From: Dyadobacter arcticus
GTDB lineage: Bacteria; Bacteroidota; Bacteroidia; Cytophagales; Spirosomataceae
Direction of reading: 5' to 3'
DNA length: 64,000 nucleotides
Assembly: GCF_011762185.1 (NCBI RefSeq)
Contig: NZ_JAASQJ010000005.1
Span: 428,562-492,561, forward strand
In this document: positions 42,391 through 52,305 of the stretch, one piece after another
How positions within the stretch are numbered: position 1 is the first letter of the stretch
Layout of the letters: each line of letters starts with the position of its first letter
Program-made: the position numbers and the translations under genes
The notes under the pieces: model-generated
Databases searched by the model: none
Seen by the model: only the letters and a program-made list of their open reading frames with translations
What the model was told of the DNA's origin: nothing

Positions 42391-44295
42391 TTATTCCTTC
42401 CAACGAATCACAGCCCTGATAAACCTCCCTGATGAAGAAAAAACCACCCTCCGACAGCTCATCTTGCTTCCATAAGTTTCAGAAAACCATCCTTCTGTTT
42501 CAATTGGCGTTAATTCAGAGCCATCTTCATGATAGGCTCTCAAATGATAATGGTCGAAGAATTCATCTGACGGATGCCAGATTTGATTCATTGGCAAATC
42601 TGGCGGTGCGTTTCTGACCGAATCCTCTATGATCCATTCCAGATATCCTTTGCGTTTGAACACTTTCCTTTTATGCGAAATCCCCTTGCCCAAATGTCCA
42701 AAACCCTCCAATTCCGCCTCGATCAACCAGTGTTCAGGCGTCTCATTCACCGAACCTTTTGCTTTCTTAATCCAATCCCACCAGATAAAACGGCCGCACT
42801 TTTGCATCTGATCAAAATCGCCAAGCATCACTGTATTATGGGATGCAGTTCCAGAGAAGTATTTTGTCCACTTTTCATCCGTGTTATATAAGTACGATCC
42901 CGCATCGCGAAGGATATTGTGACCATCTACCCATATGTCCAGATGCAGATGATCGGCCTGAAAAGGTCTGTTCTTGTAGCTTCCACACCTTAAAAATGCA
43001 ATTGTCTTGTAATCCCGTAAAACATGATAACTTCCATCAGGAAAAGTTGAAACTGGCTTAATTGCAGGAGTTTCCAGCTTTGGTTTTTTCAAGTAATCAC
43101 GACCTGAAAACCAGGCTGCTTCTTCTTCCCACTCTCCATTTTCATAAAAACTTTTAAAACCTAGTAAGGATCCCAACGCGGCCAACTGCGGCCGAAAATC
43201 ACGGAATTCGCAAGATGTTATTGGAAAAAACAATGCGCCATCATTGTTTCCGTAATTGGGAAGCTGACCCGTTTTTTCATCCTGACAAGTCCTTAGAAAC
43301 AAAAGCGACTTTTCTGCCCGATCATAGACGACATCTCCCCACTTTTCTCCATTCAAATCAGCAAGACCGATTGCCCATGTCAATAATTGGACGACAATGC
43401 GATGGTAATTCATCGAAAATTGGAGAAATGTACCGTCCGGATAGATTTGGTAACTTATTTCCTGTTCAAAATATCTTTTCCCTTTCTCTTTCCAGCGCCC
43501 ACTTTCGGGAAAAAACGGAAAAAGCAAGCCAATTAAATAAAGTCCGAGACACTCAGTCAAAGCATGATTACTCCTGACAGCAATCAGCGAAAAGCTGATA
43601 TTTTCTTCTACATGACGTATTTGCTGGTGAATGCTATTCATGATTTTATCAAATCTCTCCTGGTTCAATGTCTTTGAAAAACGATAGTAATGGAGCGCAA
43701 AAACCCAGTTCAATACACGTAATGTAATTTCCTGGCTGCATTTCCAGTTTGGGCCGCAATTAACCGGGTTACGATCTGTCCAATCCGCTATCAACTCAAA
43801 AACGAGACTTGACTGATCATTTTCAAAATGATAATCATACCGGATGAGGTCATACAAAAAAGTAAACCGGGACTTTTCCCAAACATATTTTATATCCCCA
43901 GACTCTCTTGAAAAATCCGGGATTCTTGTCCAATGTGCGCCAGCATTATAAGTAAAACCTGTTTCTGGATTGGTATGCCAATCGGCAACAGAATACCATT
44001 TTGAACTGAAATACTGAAATCGATCCTGGCTGATATTCAAGGCATTGTCTTTGAGATAACAGAGCGATTTATTCTTTTTTACATTGATTTGACCTGCTTC
44101 GAAAAAGAACTTAACCGGCAATTCGCGCCAGATTTTAAGTGAAATGAATGATTGGCTGCGTGTTTTGGTAGGAAAGCGCCCGGCAAGCCTTCCCGTCCGC
44201 AACTGGATTTCATACCACATCCGGAAAGCCGAATAGCGCAGACCCATGTTCCGAAGAAATACAAACAGGTTTCGGATATTTCGAAGTCGCCACAT
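42391..44295 (-). CDS. Heparinase II/III family protein (polysaccharide lyase-like)
   Basis: About 634 residues with an all-helical toroid N-terminal half (LIADWTDRNPVNCGPNWKCS, NHALTECLGLYLIGLLFPFF, QISYQIYPDGTFLQFSMNYH) and a C-terminal heparinase domain (RPFQADHLHLDIWVDGHNIL, DAGSYLYN, TASHNTVMLGDFDQM). Conserved Asn, Tyr and His residues suggest activity on an acidic polysaccharide; such proteins are common in exopolysaccharide clusters. Start at ATG 44295 (MWRLRNIRN) leaves a 2-nt gap to the upstream gene; ATG 44316 overlaps it. Confidence 0.88.
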   Translation of the reverse strand: MWRLRNIRNLFVFLRNMGLRYSAFRMWYEIQLRTGRLAGRFPTKTRSQSFISLKIWRELPVKFFFEAGQINVKKNKSLCYLKDNALNISQDRFQYFSSKWYSVADWHTNPETGFTYNAGAHWTRIPDFSRESGDIKYVWEKSRFTFLYDLIRYDYHFENDQSSLVFELIADWTDRNPVNCGPNWKCSQEITLRVLNWVFALHYYRFSKTLNQERFDKIMNSIHQQIRHVEENISFSLIAVRSNHALTECLGLYLIGLLFPFFPESGRWKEKGKRYFEQEISYQIYPDGTFLQFSMNYHRIVVQLLTWAIGLADLNGEKWGDVVYDRAEKSLLFLRTCQDEKTGQLPNYGNNDGALFFPITSCEFRDFRPQLAALGSLLGFKSFYENGEWEEEAAWFSGRDYLKKPKLETPAIKPVSTFPDGSYHVLRDYKTIAFLRCGSYKNRPFQADHLHLDIWVDGHNILRDAGSYLYNTDEKWTKYFSGTASHNTVMLGDFDQMQKCGRFIWWDWIKKAKGSVNETPEHWLIEAELEGFGHLGKGISHKRKVFKRKGYLEWIIEDSVRNAPPDLPMNQIWHPSDEFFDHYHLRAYHEDGSELTPIETEGWFSETYGSKMSCRRVVFSSSGRFIRAVIRWKE

Positions 44296-44297
44296 GC

Positions 44298-46394
44298 TCA
44301 CGGAACCCTGATCCAAGTTCCTTTCCTCAAACTTTCAACGGCAGCAAACGTCGCTCTGGTAGTATTAATGATTTCTTCAAAGGCTATAATTGCAGGTCCG
44401 CCCGACTTAACTGACTCTAATAGCTTCTCAAATTGGGCTTTATGACCCTTTTCTTTCCTGATTTTCAAACCGGAAAATCCCTTGAACCCATAACCTGTCA
44501 GATTGCGAAAATCATCCAGAATTAATGTCCTTCCTGTGAAATAAACCTCAACCCTTTCTTTCGGATAAGTTGAATGTCCATTGGAAAAATAGTTAACTAC
44601 CCCGGTCGATCCGTTTGCATACCGGAGCAAGATATTGCCATTCTGGCAAAACGAAGAATGATCAGACAGCGCGTTCGTGCATACTTCGCTAATCAAACTG
44701 CCAGTTAAGAATGTTATGAAATCAATAAAATGACAAGCTTCGCCAACAATCCTTCCGCCGCCGATCGACAAGTCGTTGAGCCAGGCATCCATGGGCAGAT
44801 AACCCGCATTGACGGTCACCACCACATTCATTGGGGCGTCTACAAGCAACTTTTTCATTTTTAATGCATATGGAGAGAATCGGCGATTAAATCCAACTGT
44901 CAGAGAAGCTTCCGATTGCTGATAGACATGGATGATTTCCTCCAAATCCGCAGGAAGTATCGCCAGTGGCTTTTCAACAAAAATGTGTTTTTTCGCCTGC
45001 ATCGCATCGATCACCATTCTTGCATGCTGATCGTGCCGGGTCGTGATAAATACCAGATCGACCTCGCTATCTGCCAGAATTACCTGATAATCAGCGGTTG
45101 CAAATGGTATTTTATATTTCTTTGCCAATTCTGCGGCAGTAAAACCACTAAGACTTGCCAGGTATTTCAGACTTTTTCCTTTTAGATTAGGCAATAAGGT
45201 CATTCGAGTGAAGTTACCTGCTCCTATAATGCCGCAAACCAAATCAGTCGGAGGGAAAAACGAGGTTTTGAATTCTTTTAAAGCCGGTGTTAAATTCGGT
45301 TGTTGATAGTTAATGATGGTAGCAGGCGCATTTGATTTATTTGAATAGAAATGACCAAAATCTTGCAAAGGAATGATATTCGAGATCAACGGCTTCACAT
45401 TCAGCAGTCCCATCGAAAGCATATCCAGAATCGCCTGAAAATTGCGGTTTTCAGTCCATCTGACAAATGGTAAGGGGTAATCGACGCCACCTTGCTCATA
45501 ATTTGGATCGTAACGGCCAGGGCCATACGAACACGAAACCTGGAATGTTAATTCTTTTTGATAAAAAACCGCACGGTTTAAATTCAACCCGATATTACCG
45601 ATCAGGACGATCTTACCCCGCTTTCTCGCAATGCTGGCCGCCTGCGAAATAATCGCTCCGGATTTTGAAGACGCAGCAATCAACACACCATCGGCACCAA
45701 CTCCGCCCGTGAGGTCAGCGACCCGTTTCGCAACATCGCAATCATTGGGGTTAATAGACAGGATACCCATTTTCACTGCCAGTTCAAGCCGTTTTAAGTC
45801 GGGCTCAATCCCTATAACCCGGCAGCCATTGGCCCGGAGCAATGTGGCAGCCAACAAACCGATTAACCCTAAGCCAATTACCACAACCGATTCTCCCAGA
45901 GCAGGTTTAAGCAATCTTATACCTTGTAACCCTATCGCTGCCAATACCGTAAAAACTGCCTCTTCATCCGGTACATTTGATGGGATTTTTGTTACCAGGT
46001 TTGCCGGAACGCACACGATTTCGGCATGCGGGCCATTGCTTACAACCCTGTCGCCGTTCATAAAACCCGAAACCCCATCTCCCACCTGTATTACTTCTCC
46101 AACATTGCAATATCCCAGCGGCATAAGCTGATTAAGCCTGCCCGAAACGGCTTTGAATGTATTTAGGAAACCATCAGATCTAATTTTATCTAATACCAAT
46201 ATCAGCTTTTCAGGTTGCTGACGGGCTTTTTCGAAGAGATTTGCCTTGCTGAATTCAACTAGCATCCTTTCAGTGCCGGCAGAGATAAGGCTTTTACGTG
46301 ATTGGATTAAAACATAACCTTTTTTGACTATTGGAGCAGGAACTTCTGCTAGTATAGTCTGTCCTGTTCGCAGGTTTTGCGCAAGTTGCTTCAT
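44298..46394 (-). CDS. Bi-domain oxidoreductase (zinc-type dehydrogenase plus Gfo/Idh/MocA)
   Basis: Residues 1-370 form a medium-chain dehydrogenase: LGYCNVGEVIQVGDGVSGF, VVIGLGLIGLLAATLLRANG and GVGADGVLIAAS. Residues 380-698 form a Gfo/Idh/MocA unit: VCGIIGAGNFTRMTLLPNL and HIFVEKPLAILPAD. This fusion is recurrent in polysaccharide clusters and is followed by the heparinase-family gene, so a role in making or modifying a sugar of a surface polymer is likely. Confidence 0.92.
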   Translation of the reverse strand: MKQLAQNLRTGQTILAEVPAPIVKKGYVLIQSRKSLISAGTERMLVEFSKANLFEKARQQPEKLILVLDKIRSDGFLNTFKAVSGRLNQLMPLGYCNVGEVIQVGDGVSGFMNGDRVVSNGPHAEIVCVPANLVTKIPSNVPDEEAVFTVLAAIGLQGIRLLKPALGESVVVIGLGLIGLLAATLLRANGCRVIGIEPDLKRLELAVKMGILSINPNDCDVAKRVADLTGGVGADGVLIAASSKSGAIISQAASIARKRGKIVLIGNIGLNLNRAVFYQKELTFQVSCSYGPGRYDPNYEQGGVDYPLPFVRWTENRNFQAILDMLSMGLLNVKPLISNIIPLQDFGHFYSNKSNAPATIINYQQPNLTPALKEFKTSFFPPTDLVCGIIGAGNFTRMTLLPNLKGKSLKYLASLSGFTAAELAKKYKIPFATADYQVILADSEVDLVFITTRHDQHARMVIDAMQAKKHIFVEKPLAILPADLEEIIHVYQQSEASLTVGFNRRFSPYALKMKKLLVDAPMNVVVTVNAGYLPMDAWLNDLSIGGGRIVGEACHFIDFITFLTGSLISEVCTNALSDHSSFCQNGNILLRYANGSTGVVNYFSNGHSTYPKERVEVYFTGRTLILDDFRNLTGYGFKGFSGLKIRKEKGHKAQFEKLLESVKSGGPAIIAFEEIINTTRATFAAVESLRKGTWIRVP

Positions 46395-46642
46395 GGTGAT
46401 AGTGTGTGTTAACCGTAAATATCAGGATTGACATTTACCGGCATGTATGCTGTGACAAAGTTTTAATATTTTTTATGAATTCCAATTTTACGCCAACCCC
46501 GATTGACTAGTAATGAAAGAAAAGCACAATATTGGATCATAGGTAATAAGCTCATGGGCCAGGCATTTTCTGTGAAAAGCCGGCATACGAAGCAACAGTA
46601 TATTTATAGTGACCGTTGCTCTTTATTTCTAAACCTAAAACC

Positions 46643-47578
46643 ATGACCCCAGTCTTTAAAGTCAAATCTTTTACGCCAAAGGGTACTTGTTTCCAGCTCA
46701 TTTTAGTGACTATTTTACTTTTTATCTCCTCGAATGTCTGGTCACAAAAAGCAAAGGGAGCCAAAAACATTTATGCAAAAGATAACCTGATAGCGTGGTG
46801 CATTGTGCCATTTGACAGCAAGAACAGAGGTCCGGTGGAACGTGCAGAAATGTTGAATAGGCTGGGTATTAACAAATTGGCCTACGACTGGCGAGAAAAA
46901 CATATCCCCACTTTTGACGCGGAACTGGACGCTCTAAAATCTCACAAAATTGACTTGCAGGCGTTCTGGCTATACTCAGGCCCAGAACCTGAAAAAGATA
47001 AGAATCTGGCGATCATTCTCGATGTGTTGAAGCGGCATAAGGTAAAAACACAGATCTGGTGTATGGTGGCCGGTATTGAAGATCTGGATCAAATGACCCA
47101 GCAGGAGAAGGTCAATGTGCATGCCCGGGCGGTAGCTTACATTGCGGACAAAGCCGCCGAAATAGGTTGCTCGGTAGGACTTTACAATCATGGCGGCTGG
47201 TTTGGTGAACCCGAGAATCAGCTTGAAATCATCAATTACCTGAAAAAGCCCAATATTGGCATCGTATACAACCTTCATCATGCCGAAGAGCAAATAGAAA
47301 CTTTTCCGAAATTCTTTCCCAAAATGCTCCCGCACTTAATGGCCTTCAACGTGGCCGGATTGCAAAAAGGCAATCCAGTGAAGGTGGTACCAGTAGGCCA
47401 GGGCGATGCTGAAATGGAAATGATGCAGATTGTAAAAAGAAGCAGTTATAGCGGTCCGGTCGGTATTATCAATGAAAATTTTGCCCCTGATGCGGAAGAA
47501 GGACTAAAGATGAACCTGGATGGATTGAAAAAGATCCTGAAAGAAACGGGAGACACGGCTGCTTTGAAAACCTATTGA
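46643..47578 (+). CDS. Secreted sugar phosphate isomerase/epimerase-like TIM barrel protein
   Basis: N-terminal signal (LILVTILLFISSNVWSQ) and an AP-endonuclease-type-2 TIM barrel: LGINKLAYDWREKHIPTFDA, VGLYNHGGWFGEPENQ, IGIVYNLHHAEEQIETFPKF and GPVGIINENFAPDAEE. Glu/His/Asp metal ligands of xylose-isomerase-like barrels can be seen in YNHGGW and YNLHHAE. Such secreted barrels are common in Bacteroidota and often act on sugar acids. Start at ATG 46643 (MTPVFKVKSF). Confidence 0.85.
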   Translation: MTPVFKVKSFTPKGTCFQLILVTILLFISSNVWSQKAKGAKNIYAKDNLIAWCIVPFDSKNRGPVERAEMLNRLGINKLAYDWREKHIPTFDAELDALKSHKIDLQAFWLYSGPEPEKDKNLAIILDVLKRHKVKTQIWCMVAGIEDLDQMTQQEKVNVHARAVAYIADKAAEIGCSVGLYNHGGWFGEPENQLEIINYLKKPNIGIVYNLHHAEEQIETFPKFFPKMLPHLMAFNVAGLQKGNPVKVVPVGQGDAEMEMMQIVKRSSYSGPVGIINENFAPDAEEGLKMNLDGLKKILKETGDTAALKTY

Positions 47579-47582
47579 GAGA

Positions 47583-47993
47583 TCAGTTCAATGAAAGTAC
47601 CTTGTTCACAATTTGCTGAAGTTCCGTTGCATAGATGGGCTTATGGACGTAGTCAGTAATAAACCCGGTTGACATTGCGCGTTCGTAATCTTCATTTTCG
47701 GTAGAAGAACTCACCATAAATATGGAAATTCCTTTCGAAAGAGAAGGATGAATCTTCGCATATTCATCAATAAACTGCCAGCCGTCCAAAATGGGCATAT
47801 TGATGTCGAGTAATATCAATTCTGGCAATTTTTGTTGCTGGAAATTACATTCCAACAGATAATCAATGGCTTCCTGGCCATTTTCAAAAAACACAGTTTC
47901 GAGCGTCACCTGTGTCTTTTCAATGATCTTTTTGAGAAGAAACGTGAAAACAGGATCGTCGTCGACCACACAAAGTCTTTCAAGCGTATTCAT
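47583..47993 (-). CDS. Single-domain response regulator
   Basis: CheY-like receiver of 136 residues with acidic pocket VVDDDPVF (residues 9-16), phosphoacceptor Asp63 in LILLDINMPILDGW, and the conserved lysine in DYVHKPI. No output domain. It overlaps the end of the histidine kinase gene by 14 nt and is probably its partner, or part of a phosphorelay. Confidence 0.93.
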   Translation of the reverse strand: MNTLERLCVVDDDPVFTFLLKKIIEKTQVTLETVFFENGQEAIDYLLECNFQQQKLPELILLDINMPILDGWQFIDEYAKIHPSLSKGISIFMVSSSTENEDYERAMSTGFITDYVHKPIYATELQQIVNKVLSLN

Positions 47994-49587
47994 TAAATGT
48001 AATTTTAAAAGTTGTTCCCTGGCCTACCTTGCTAAAAACCTGTATCCGACCTCCGTGTGATTCGATCTGGTTCTTGATTAAAAACAGGCCGACACCATGT
48101 GCATCTTTATGCTTATGGAATGTTTTATATAACCCGAATACTTTATCTGCGTGTAAATCCAGGTTTATACCTTTTCCTTTATCTATGTATTTAAGTTCTT
48201 TTACCCCGTCACCATTGAGATAAAATTTCAATGTAATGTGTGCCGGTTCATCATCCTTTTTATATTTGATTCCGTTTGAAATAAGGTTCATTAGGATGCT
48301 TTCGAGATAAATCTGCGGAAACATAACAGTTTTTAAGTCATATTTCAAATCTACGGTAGCACCAGTTTCATTAAGACTTTCGCTCAGTACGGAAAGAACC
48401 TTATTTGTAACCAACACTATATCAAGCTCTTCGCTCTCCAACCGGCTTTCCCGTATCTTAATCAATTGCGAAAGATCATCCAAAGTGTTGTTCAAATGGC
48501 CTGAAACCGCCTTTATCCTTTGAAAAACCGCCAGGTTAGTCTCCTCTAAATGCGACTCATCGACAAAGGTGGTCAATGATGAAATGTTACTGGAATGGTT
48601 GCGAAGATTATGGGAAAGAATATGGGTAAAATTCTTAAGCTGACTATTTTGCTGTGCCATCTGGTCGATTGATTTGATCAGGTTTAACTCAGCGGTCTTG
48701 TATCTGTCAATATCCATAATGACGCCACGTACTTTGGTAACCTCATTATTTCTGTCAAACAGCGGATTACCTGAGAAACGAACCCACTTTTGCTGACTTT
48801 CAGTATTCAATTGCAATTCATAATCCCACGAAACTTTGGTTTCCGGCGTATTAAGTAAAGCCAGTTTAATGATCATCTGATCCGATTCATTGAAAAATCT
48901 CAGTAAATCCTGCTCCTTTTTTATCGCTTTTTCGTCCGTTTCGAAAATCTCCCCGGACGTGATGGTCCAGTTGAAGGCTTTTGTAGAAATGTCATATTCC
49001 CAGCCTCCCAGCCTACCAACCTGGCCAGCGGCGGTAAGGAGATACTCGCTTGCCGCCAACTTTTCCTCTACAATGTTGCGTTCATCGATTTCCTTTTGCA
49101 AATCACTTACCGACCTGATCGACAATATGCTGGGAAATATTTTGAAGAGATAGTAGACTGTCGTGACCGAAACTGCCGCGGTCAGAAAACGTACCAATGC
49201 ACTAAGGCGGTAAACCGGTATCCAGAAAATCAATGCATCAATAAAATGTGTTGTACCACACAAAATGATGAATGCTACAAAAAGCCAGATGGTATTTGGG
49301 AAAGGAAAGTCGCGCCTTTTTAAGACGACTTTCATCAAGAATATTGGGATCAGAAAATAAGCGCCCCATATCAGCAGGTCGGAGATGATGTAGAGCCACC
49401 CATGAAAGTCCGTCCATTCACCACAATACCACCTTGCAGGCCAGTTTTTGGTATTTAAAATTCCCTGAAAAAAACCGGTGACCTGCTGTGAGAGATCTGC
49501 CCTCTGAGAATCCTGAACGATCGCGCCAGTTTGGCACATGCGAATACTATCCGCACTGGTTACGCAAAGTGTATTTTCCGGGTTCAT
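47980..49587 (-). CDS. Histidine kinase with an ethylene-receptor-like membrane sensor domain
   Basis: 535 residues. Residues about 50-160 are three membrane helices closely matching the ethylene-binding domain of plant ETR1: Asp70 and Tyr77 (ISDLLIWGAYFLIP) and Cys110 and His114 (LCGTTHFIDALIFW), with the same spacing as ETR1 Asp25, Tyr32, Cys65 and His69. Then a PAS domain (GGWEYDISTKAFNW ... VRFSGNPLF), a phosphoacceptor His326 in LSHNLRNHSSN and an ATPase domain (SNGIKYKK, DKGKGINLD, HGVGLFLIKNQIESHGG). Signal is unknown; a Cu(I)-dependent small ligand is an inference. Overlaps its receiver gene. Confidence 0.93.
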   Translation of the reverse strand: MNPENTLCVTSADSIRMCQTGAIVQDSQRADLSQQVTGFFQGILNTKNWPARWYCGEWTDFHGWLYIISDLLIWGAYFLIPIFLMKVVLKRRDFPFPNTIWLFVAFIILCGTTHFIDALIFWIPVYRLSALVRFLTAAVSVTTVYYLFKIFPSILSIRSVSDLQKEIDERNIVEEKLAASEYLLTAAGQVGRLGGWEYDISTKAFNWTITSGEIFETDEKAIKKEQDLLRFFNESDQMIIKLALLNTPETKVSWDYELQLNTESQQKWVRFSGNPLFDRNNEVTKVRGVIMDIDRYKTAELNLIKSIDQMAQQNSQLKNFTHILSHNLRNHSSNISSLTTFVDESHLEETNLAVFQRIKAVSGHLNNTLDDLSQLIKIRESRLESEELDIVLVTNKVLSVLSESLNETGATVDLKYDLKTVMFPQIYLESILMNLISNGIKYKKDDEPAHITLKFYLNGDGVKELKYIDKGKGINLDLHADKVFGLYKTFHKHKDAHGVGLFLIKNQIESHGGRIQVFSKVGQGTTFKITFNEYA

Positions 49588-49722
49588 AGTTATTCATGAT
49601 GATGAGGAACGTAATTTAATCCACTAAAAAACTTTTAATATACATAATAGTGTGATGGCAAGAAGCTGTATCTTGAGAAACAAAAAAATTTCAGCAGTAA
49701 TTACTGGAAAATATCCAACGCA

Positions 49723-50568
49723 ATGGTGTACAAGTACATTCAGCCTTCGGTGCATTTAGAAGCTTACGTAAAGCACTATTTGTTGCTGCATTTCAGGATG
49801 GACCGTGAAAACCCGCAACTGATCAAATCGTACGCGCCTTGTCCTGAACAATGCCTTACATTTAATCCCAGAGCCACCCTTATGAGTATTAATCAGCAAA
49901 CCGGTGAAGTTAATCGCCGAACCTCCAATTATTTGTCGGGACAGCAGGTATCGCGACTAAACTTGCATCTGGCGGATGATTACCTCATGCTGAAAGTGGT
50001 TTTTCAACCAGGGGCCATGTATCAGATTTTCGAAGTTCCATTGGCCTTCTTTACTGATCAATACCTGGACACGGAAACGGTAATTGGAAGTGAAATCAGA
50101 ACAATTAATGAACAAATGGCAAATGCGGATTCGTATGAAAAACTCATAGAAACTGCTGAAATATACCTTTGGAAAAAAATCAAGAAAAGTAGGACCGAAG
50201 CTAATGCGGTTAACAAAATAGGGCAGCTTATCATAGATAACCCAACCCGCTTTTCCCTGGATTGGCTTGCCGCCCAGGCTTGCTGGAGTCCGCGCCACTT
50301 ACAAAGACAATTTGTAGAAAGAATGGGTGTAAGTCCTAAATTTCTGGCAAGGATTAGCCGGTTCGACAAGGCTTTTCTCCTAAAACAGCGAAATCCGAAA
50401 TTGGATTGGCTTAGTATTTCGCTTATCAGCGGTTACAGCGATTACCAGCATATGGTAAAGGATTTCAAACAGTTTGCAGGAACCAATCCAAATGAAATGT
50501 TTCTAGCGGAACGGCAGTCGCCCGAGCGTGTTTTGGGGCTTGTTCCTGAGCATATGTCTTCCAGATAA
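49723..50568 (+). CDS. AraC-family transcription regulator
   Basis: 281 residues: N-terminal DUF6597-like domain (FNPRATLMSINQQTGEVNRR, VVFQPGAMYQIFEVPLAFFT) and C-terminal two helix-turn-helix units (FSLDWLAAQACWSPRHLQRQ, LISGYSDYQHMVKDFKQFAG). Followed 62 bp later by the polytopic membrane gene, which it may control. Confidence 0.9.
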   Translation: MVYKYIQPSVHLEAYVKHYLLLHFRMDRENPQLIKSYAPCPEQCLTFNPRATLMSINQQTGEVNRRTSNYLSGQQVSRLNLHLADDYLMLKVVFQPGAMYQIFEVPLAFFTDQYLDTETVIGSEIRTINEQMANADSYEKLIETAEIYLWKKIKKSRTEANAVNKIGQLIIDNPTRFSLDWLAAQACWSPRHLQRQFVERMGVSPKFLARISRFDKAFLLKQRNPKLDWLSISLISGYSDYQHMVKDFKQFAGTNPNEMFLAERQSPERVLGLVPEHMSSR

Positions 50569-50630
50569 TTGGTCGCTTTTTTACCACCCGACAGTAATTC
50601 GGCATTCCTATTTTTACCTAAAAAAAGAAT

Positions 50631-51281
50631 ATGGAAAGAGTTTACCGTAATAGCCACTATTTATTTATAGCCGTACTGCTGATGGCTTTTGTAGGCTTTC
50701 ATAAAACCTATTTCAGCAAAATTCCTGATTTCCAGGATATTACCTCGGTAATGCATCTTCATGCCTTTACGGTCTTATTGTGGTTTGCGATATTAATTGC
50801 GCAGCCATTGCTGATCCGCACCAAGAGGACAGACCTTCACCGCTTGGTTGGAAAGATATCGTATGTGGTTGTACCCATGGTGATCCTCAGCATTTTCTTG
50901 CTTATGCGTATTGCTTTTATTAGAAACAGTCCTGTTCTTCCCGGACAACCGGACATACGCCTTATCGGTATCGCTGATATCACATTCTTTGCCCTTACTT
51001 ACCTTCTGGCCATTTATTACAGGCGCAATGTGAAGTACCATGCGCGTTATATGGTATTGAGCGTTCTGCCGTTCATCAATCCTTCTCTGGGCCGTTTGGG
51101 TATCCCCAGGCTCATAGTAGGATTGTTCATGATGCTTGGACTCATCATTTACGAGCGTTTTAACAACAAAGTTTATCGTCCCTACTTAATTGGATTACCT
51201 GCTTATGTGGCGATATATGCCTTTTTTCTTTTTGTCATCGACGCTGATCAATGGCGGGCCTTTTGGTGGATGTTCTTTTAA
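50631..51281 (+). CDS. Polytopic membrane protein (DUF2306-like)
   Basis: 216 residues with seven or so hydrophobic segments and conserved histidines in VMHLHAFTVLLWFAILIA, DLHRLVGKISYVV and NVKYHARYMVLSVLPF. The H-x-H and HRLVGK features resemble DUF2306 and cytochrome-b561-like small membrane families, but I cannot name a function. Ends in a shared terminator with the tRNA gene. Confidence 0.7.
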   Translation: MERVYRNSHYLFIAVLLMAFVGFHKTYFSKIPDFQDITSVMHLHAFTVLLWFAILIAQPLLIRTKRTDLHRLVGKISYVVVPMVILSIFLLMRIAFIRNSPVLPGQPDIRLIGIADITFFALTYLLAIYYRRNVKYHARYMVLSVLPFINPSLGRLGIPRLIVGLFMMLGLIIYERFNNKVYRPYLIGLPAYVAIYAFFLFVIDADQWRAFWWMFF

Positions 51282-51352
51282 AATAGCTTACTTCAAAGTT
51301 TCCACTATTTCGATAGGCTGTAAAACAGTGCATTTCTTTCAGGGATTACAAC

Positions 51353-51385
51353 AAAAAAAGACGCTGAAATCAGCGTCTTTTTTTG
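51353..51385. terminator. Bidirectional terminator between the membrane protein gene and tRNA-Val
   Basis: GACGCTG pairs with CAGCGTC around loop AAAT, with A and T tracts on the two sides. Confidence 0.85.
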
Positions 51386-51388
51386 TTG

Positions 51389-51463
51389 TGGGAGTTGAGG
51401 GATTCGAACCCCCGACCCTCTGCTTGTAAGGCAGATGCTCTGAACCAACTGAGCTAAACTCCC
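51389..51463 (-). tRNA. tRNA-Val(TAC)
   Basis: On the minus strand: acceptor 5' GGGAGTT, D arm TAGCTCAGTTGGTT, anticodon loop CTTACAA (anticodon TAC) in stem CTGC...GCAG, T arm GGGGTTCGAATCCCT-like, and acceptor 3' AACTCCC with discriminator A. CCA is not encoded. 75 nt. Confidence 0.95.
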
Positions 51464-51570
51464 TTTCCGTCATTTCGGAGTGCAAATATGTAGGACTAAA
51501 ATTATCCCTGCAAATATTTCAGGCAAAAAAGATTGAAATAATTTACAAAATACTGAGAATCAACCGGCAA

Positions 51571-52305
51571 TTATTCGAAGTTCAGGTAGAGTGTGACGGT
51601 GTGGGTGGTCATTTTACTGATACCTACGCCTAATGAATTTTTGGTAGGCTGAAACACGTTGGTCAACCCATGAGAGAAACGCAATTCAGGAGAGAATTTG
51701 AAGAATTCGAAAAACTGTTCGTAGCCAACGCCATAATCAACCGAAAAGTCACTGGACTTGGTGTCAAGCCGCCCAGCCCCGCCCCCACGGCTTCTTTTTA
51801 CATTGGTTTCAATTCCCAATGTGACCCCCGCCAGCATATACATCCTGGAATTGACACGTCGTAATGATTTGTATTTTAGTAAAAGTGGTATCTCTATCCA
51901 GGTGGATTCCCGTTTTTCGGTTTTGTCGGTTCCATTGGGGTAACTGAATTTCACATTGCGCTCATACAGCGAAACAGATGGCGTAGTCCGTAAATCCCAA
52001 TGATCGGTCAGGAAAGCATTGACAATAAAACCCATTCTGAACGCAGCATTGGTCGGCGACTGGATTACAAATGCGGAATCCTTCGGAATAAAATCATTAC
52101 TGTGTTTGATATTGAACCTCGTAAATGGCACAGCAAACAATATACCGTAATGAATGGGTTTGTCGTCGTAATATTCGAGGTGTTTTCTTCTGTACCCTAC
52201 GCCCTGTGCTTGTGATTCCTGGGCAATCATGAATAATCCAAGAATACCGAAAATTACTTTTGACCGGTGTAGATTGAACAGATCCCGAAGGTAAGTGTTA
52301 TGCAT
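51571..52305 (-). CDS. porT: PorT-family outer membrane beta-barrel protein (type IX secretion)
   Basis: 244 residues, with a signal peptide (VIFGILGLFMIAQESQA) and alternating beta strands ending LTLYLNFE-like (TVTLYLNFE). YYDDKPIHYGILFAVPFTRF and NAFLTDHWDLRTTPSVSLYE match the PorT/SprT proteins needed for type IX secretion and gliding, and the gene lies directly after ubiE, an order I recall as typical. The start overlaps the ubiE end by 52 nt, because the first ATG lies inside ubiE in another frame. Confidence 0.82.
   Translation of the reverse strand: MHNTYLRDLFNLHRSKVIFGILGLFMIAQESQAQGVGYRRKHLEYYDDKPIHYGILFAVPFTRFNIKHSNDFIPKDSAFVIQSPTNAAFRMGFIVNAFLTDHWDLRTTPSVSLYERNVKFSYPNGTDKTEKRESTWIEIPLLLKYKSLRRVNSRMYMLAGVTLGIETNVKRSRGGGAGRLDTKSSDFSVDYGVGYEQFFEFFKFSPELRFSHGLTNVFQPTKNSLGVGISKMTTHTVTLYLNFE

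Noticed and set aside
45631..46131. Plus-strand frame of 166 codons
   Set aside because: Antisense of the dehydrogenase half of the bi-domain oxidoreductase; Ser/Thr/Pro-rich composition typical of shadows.
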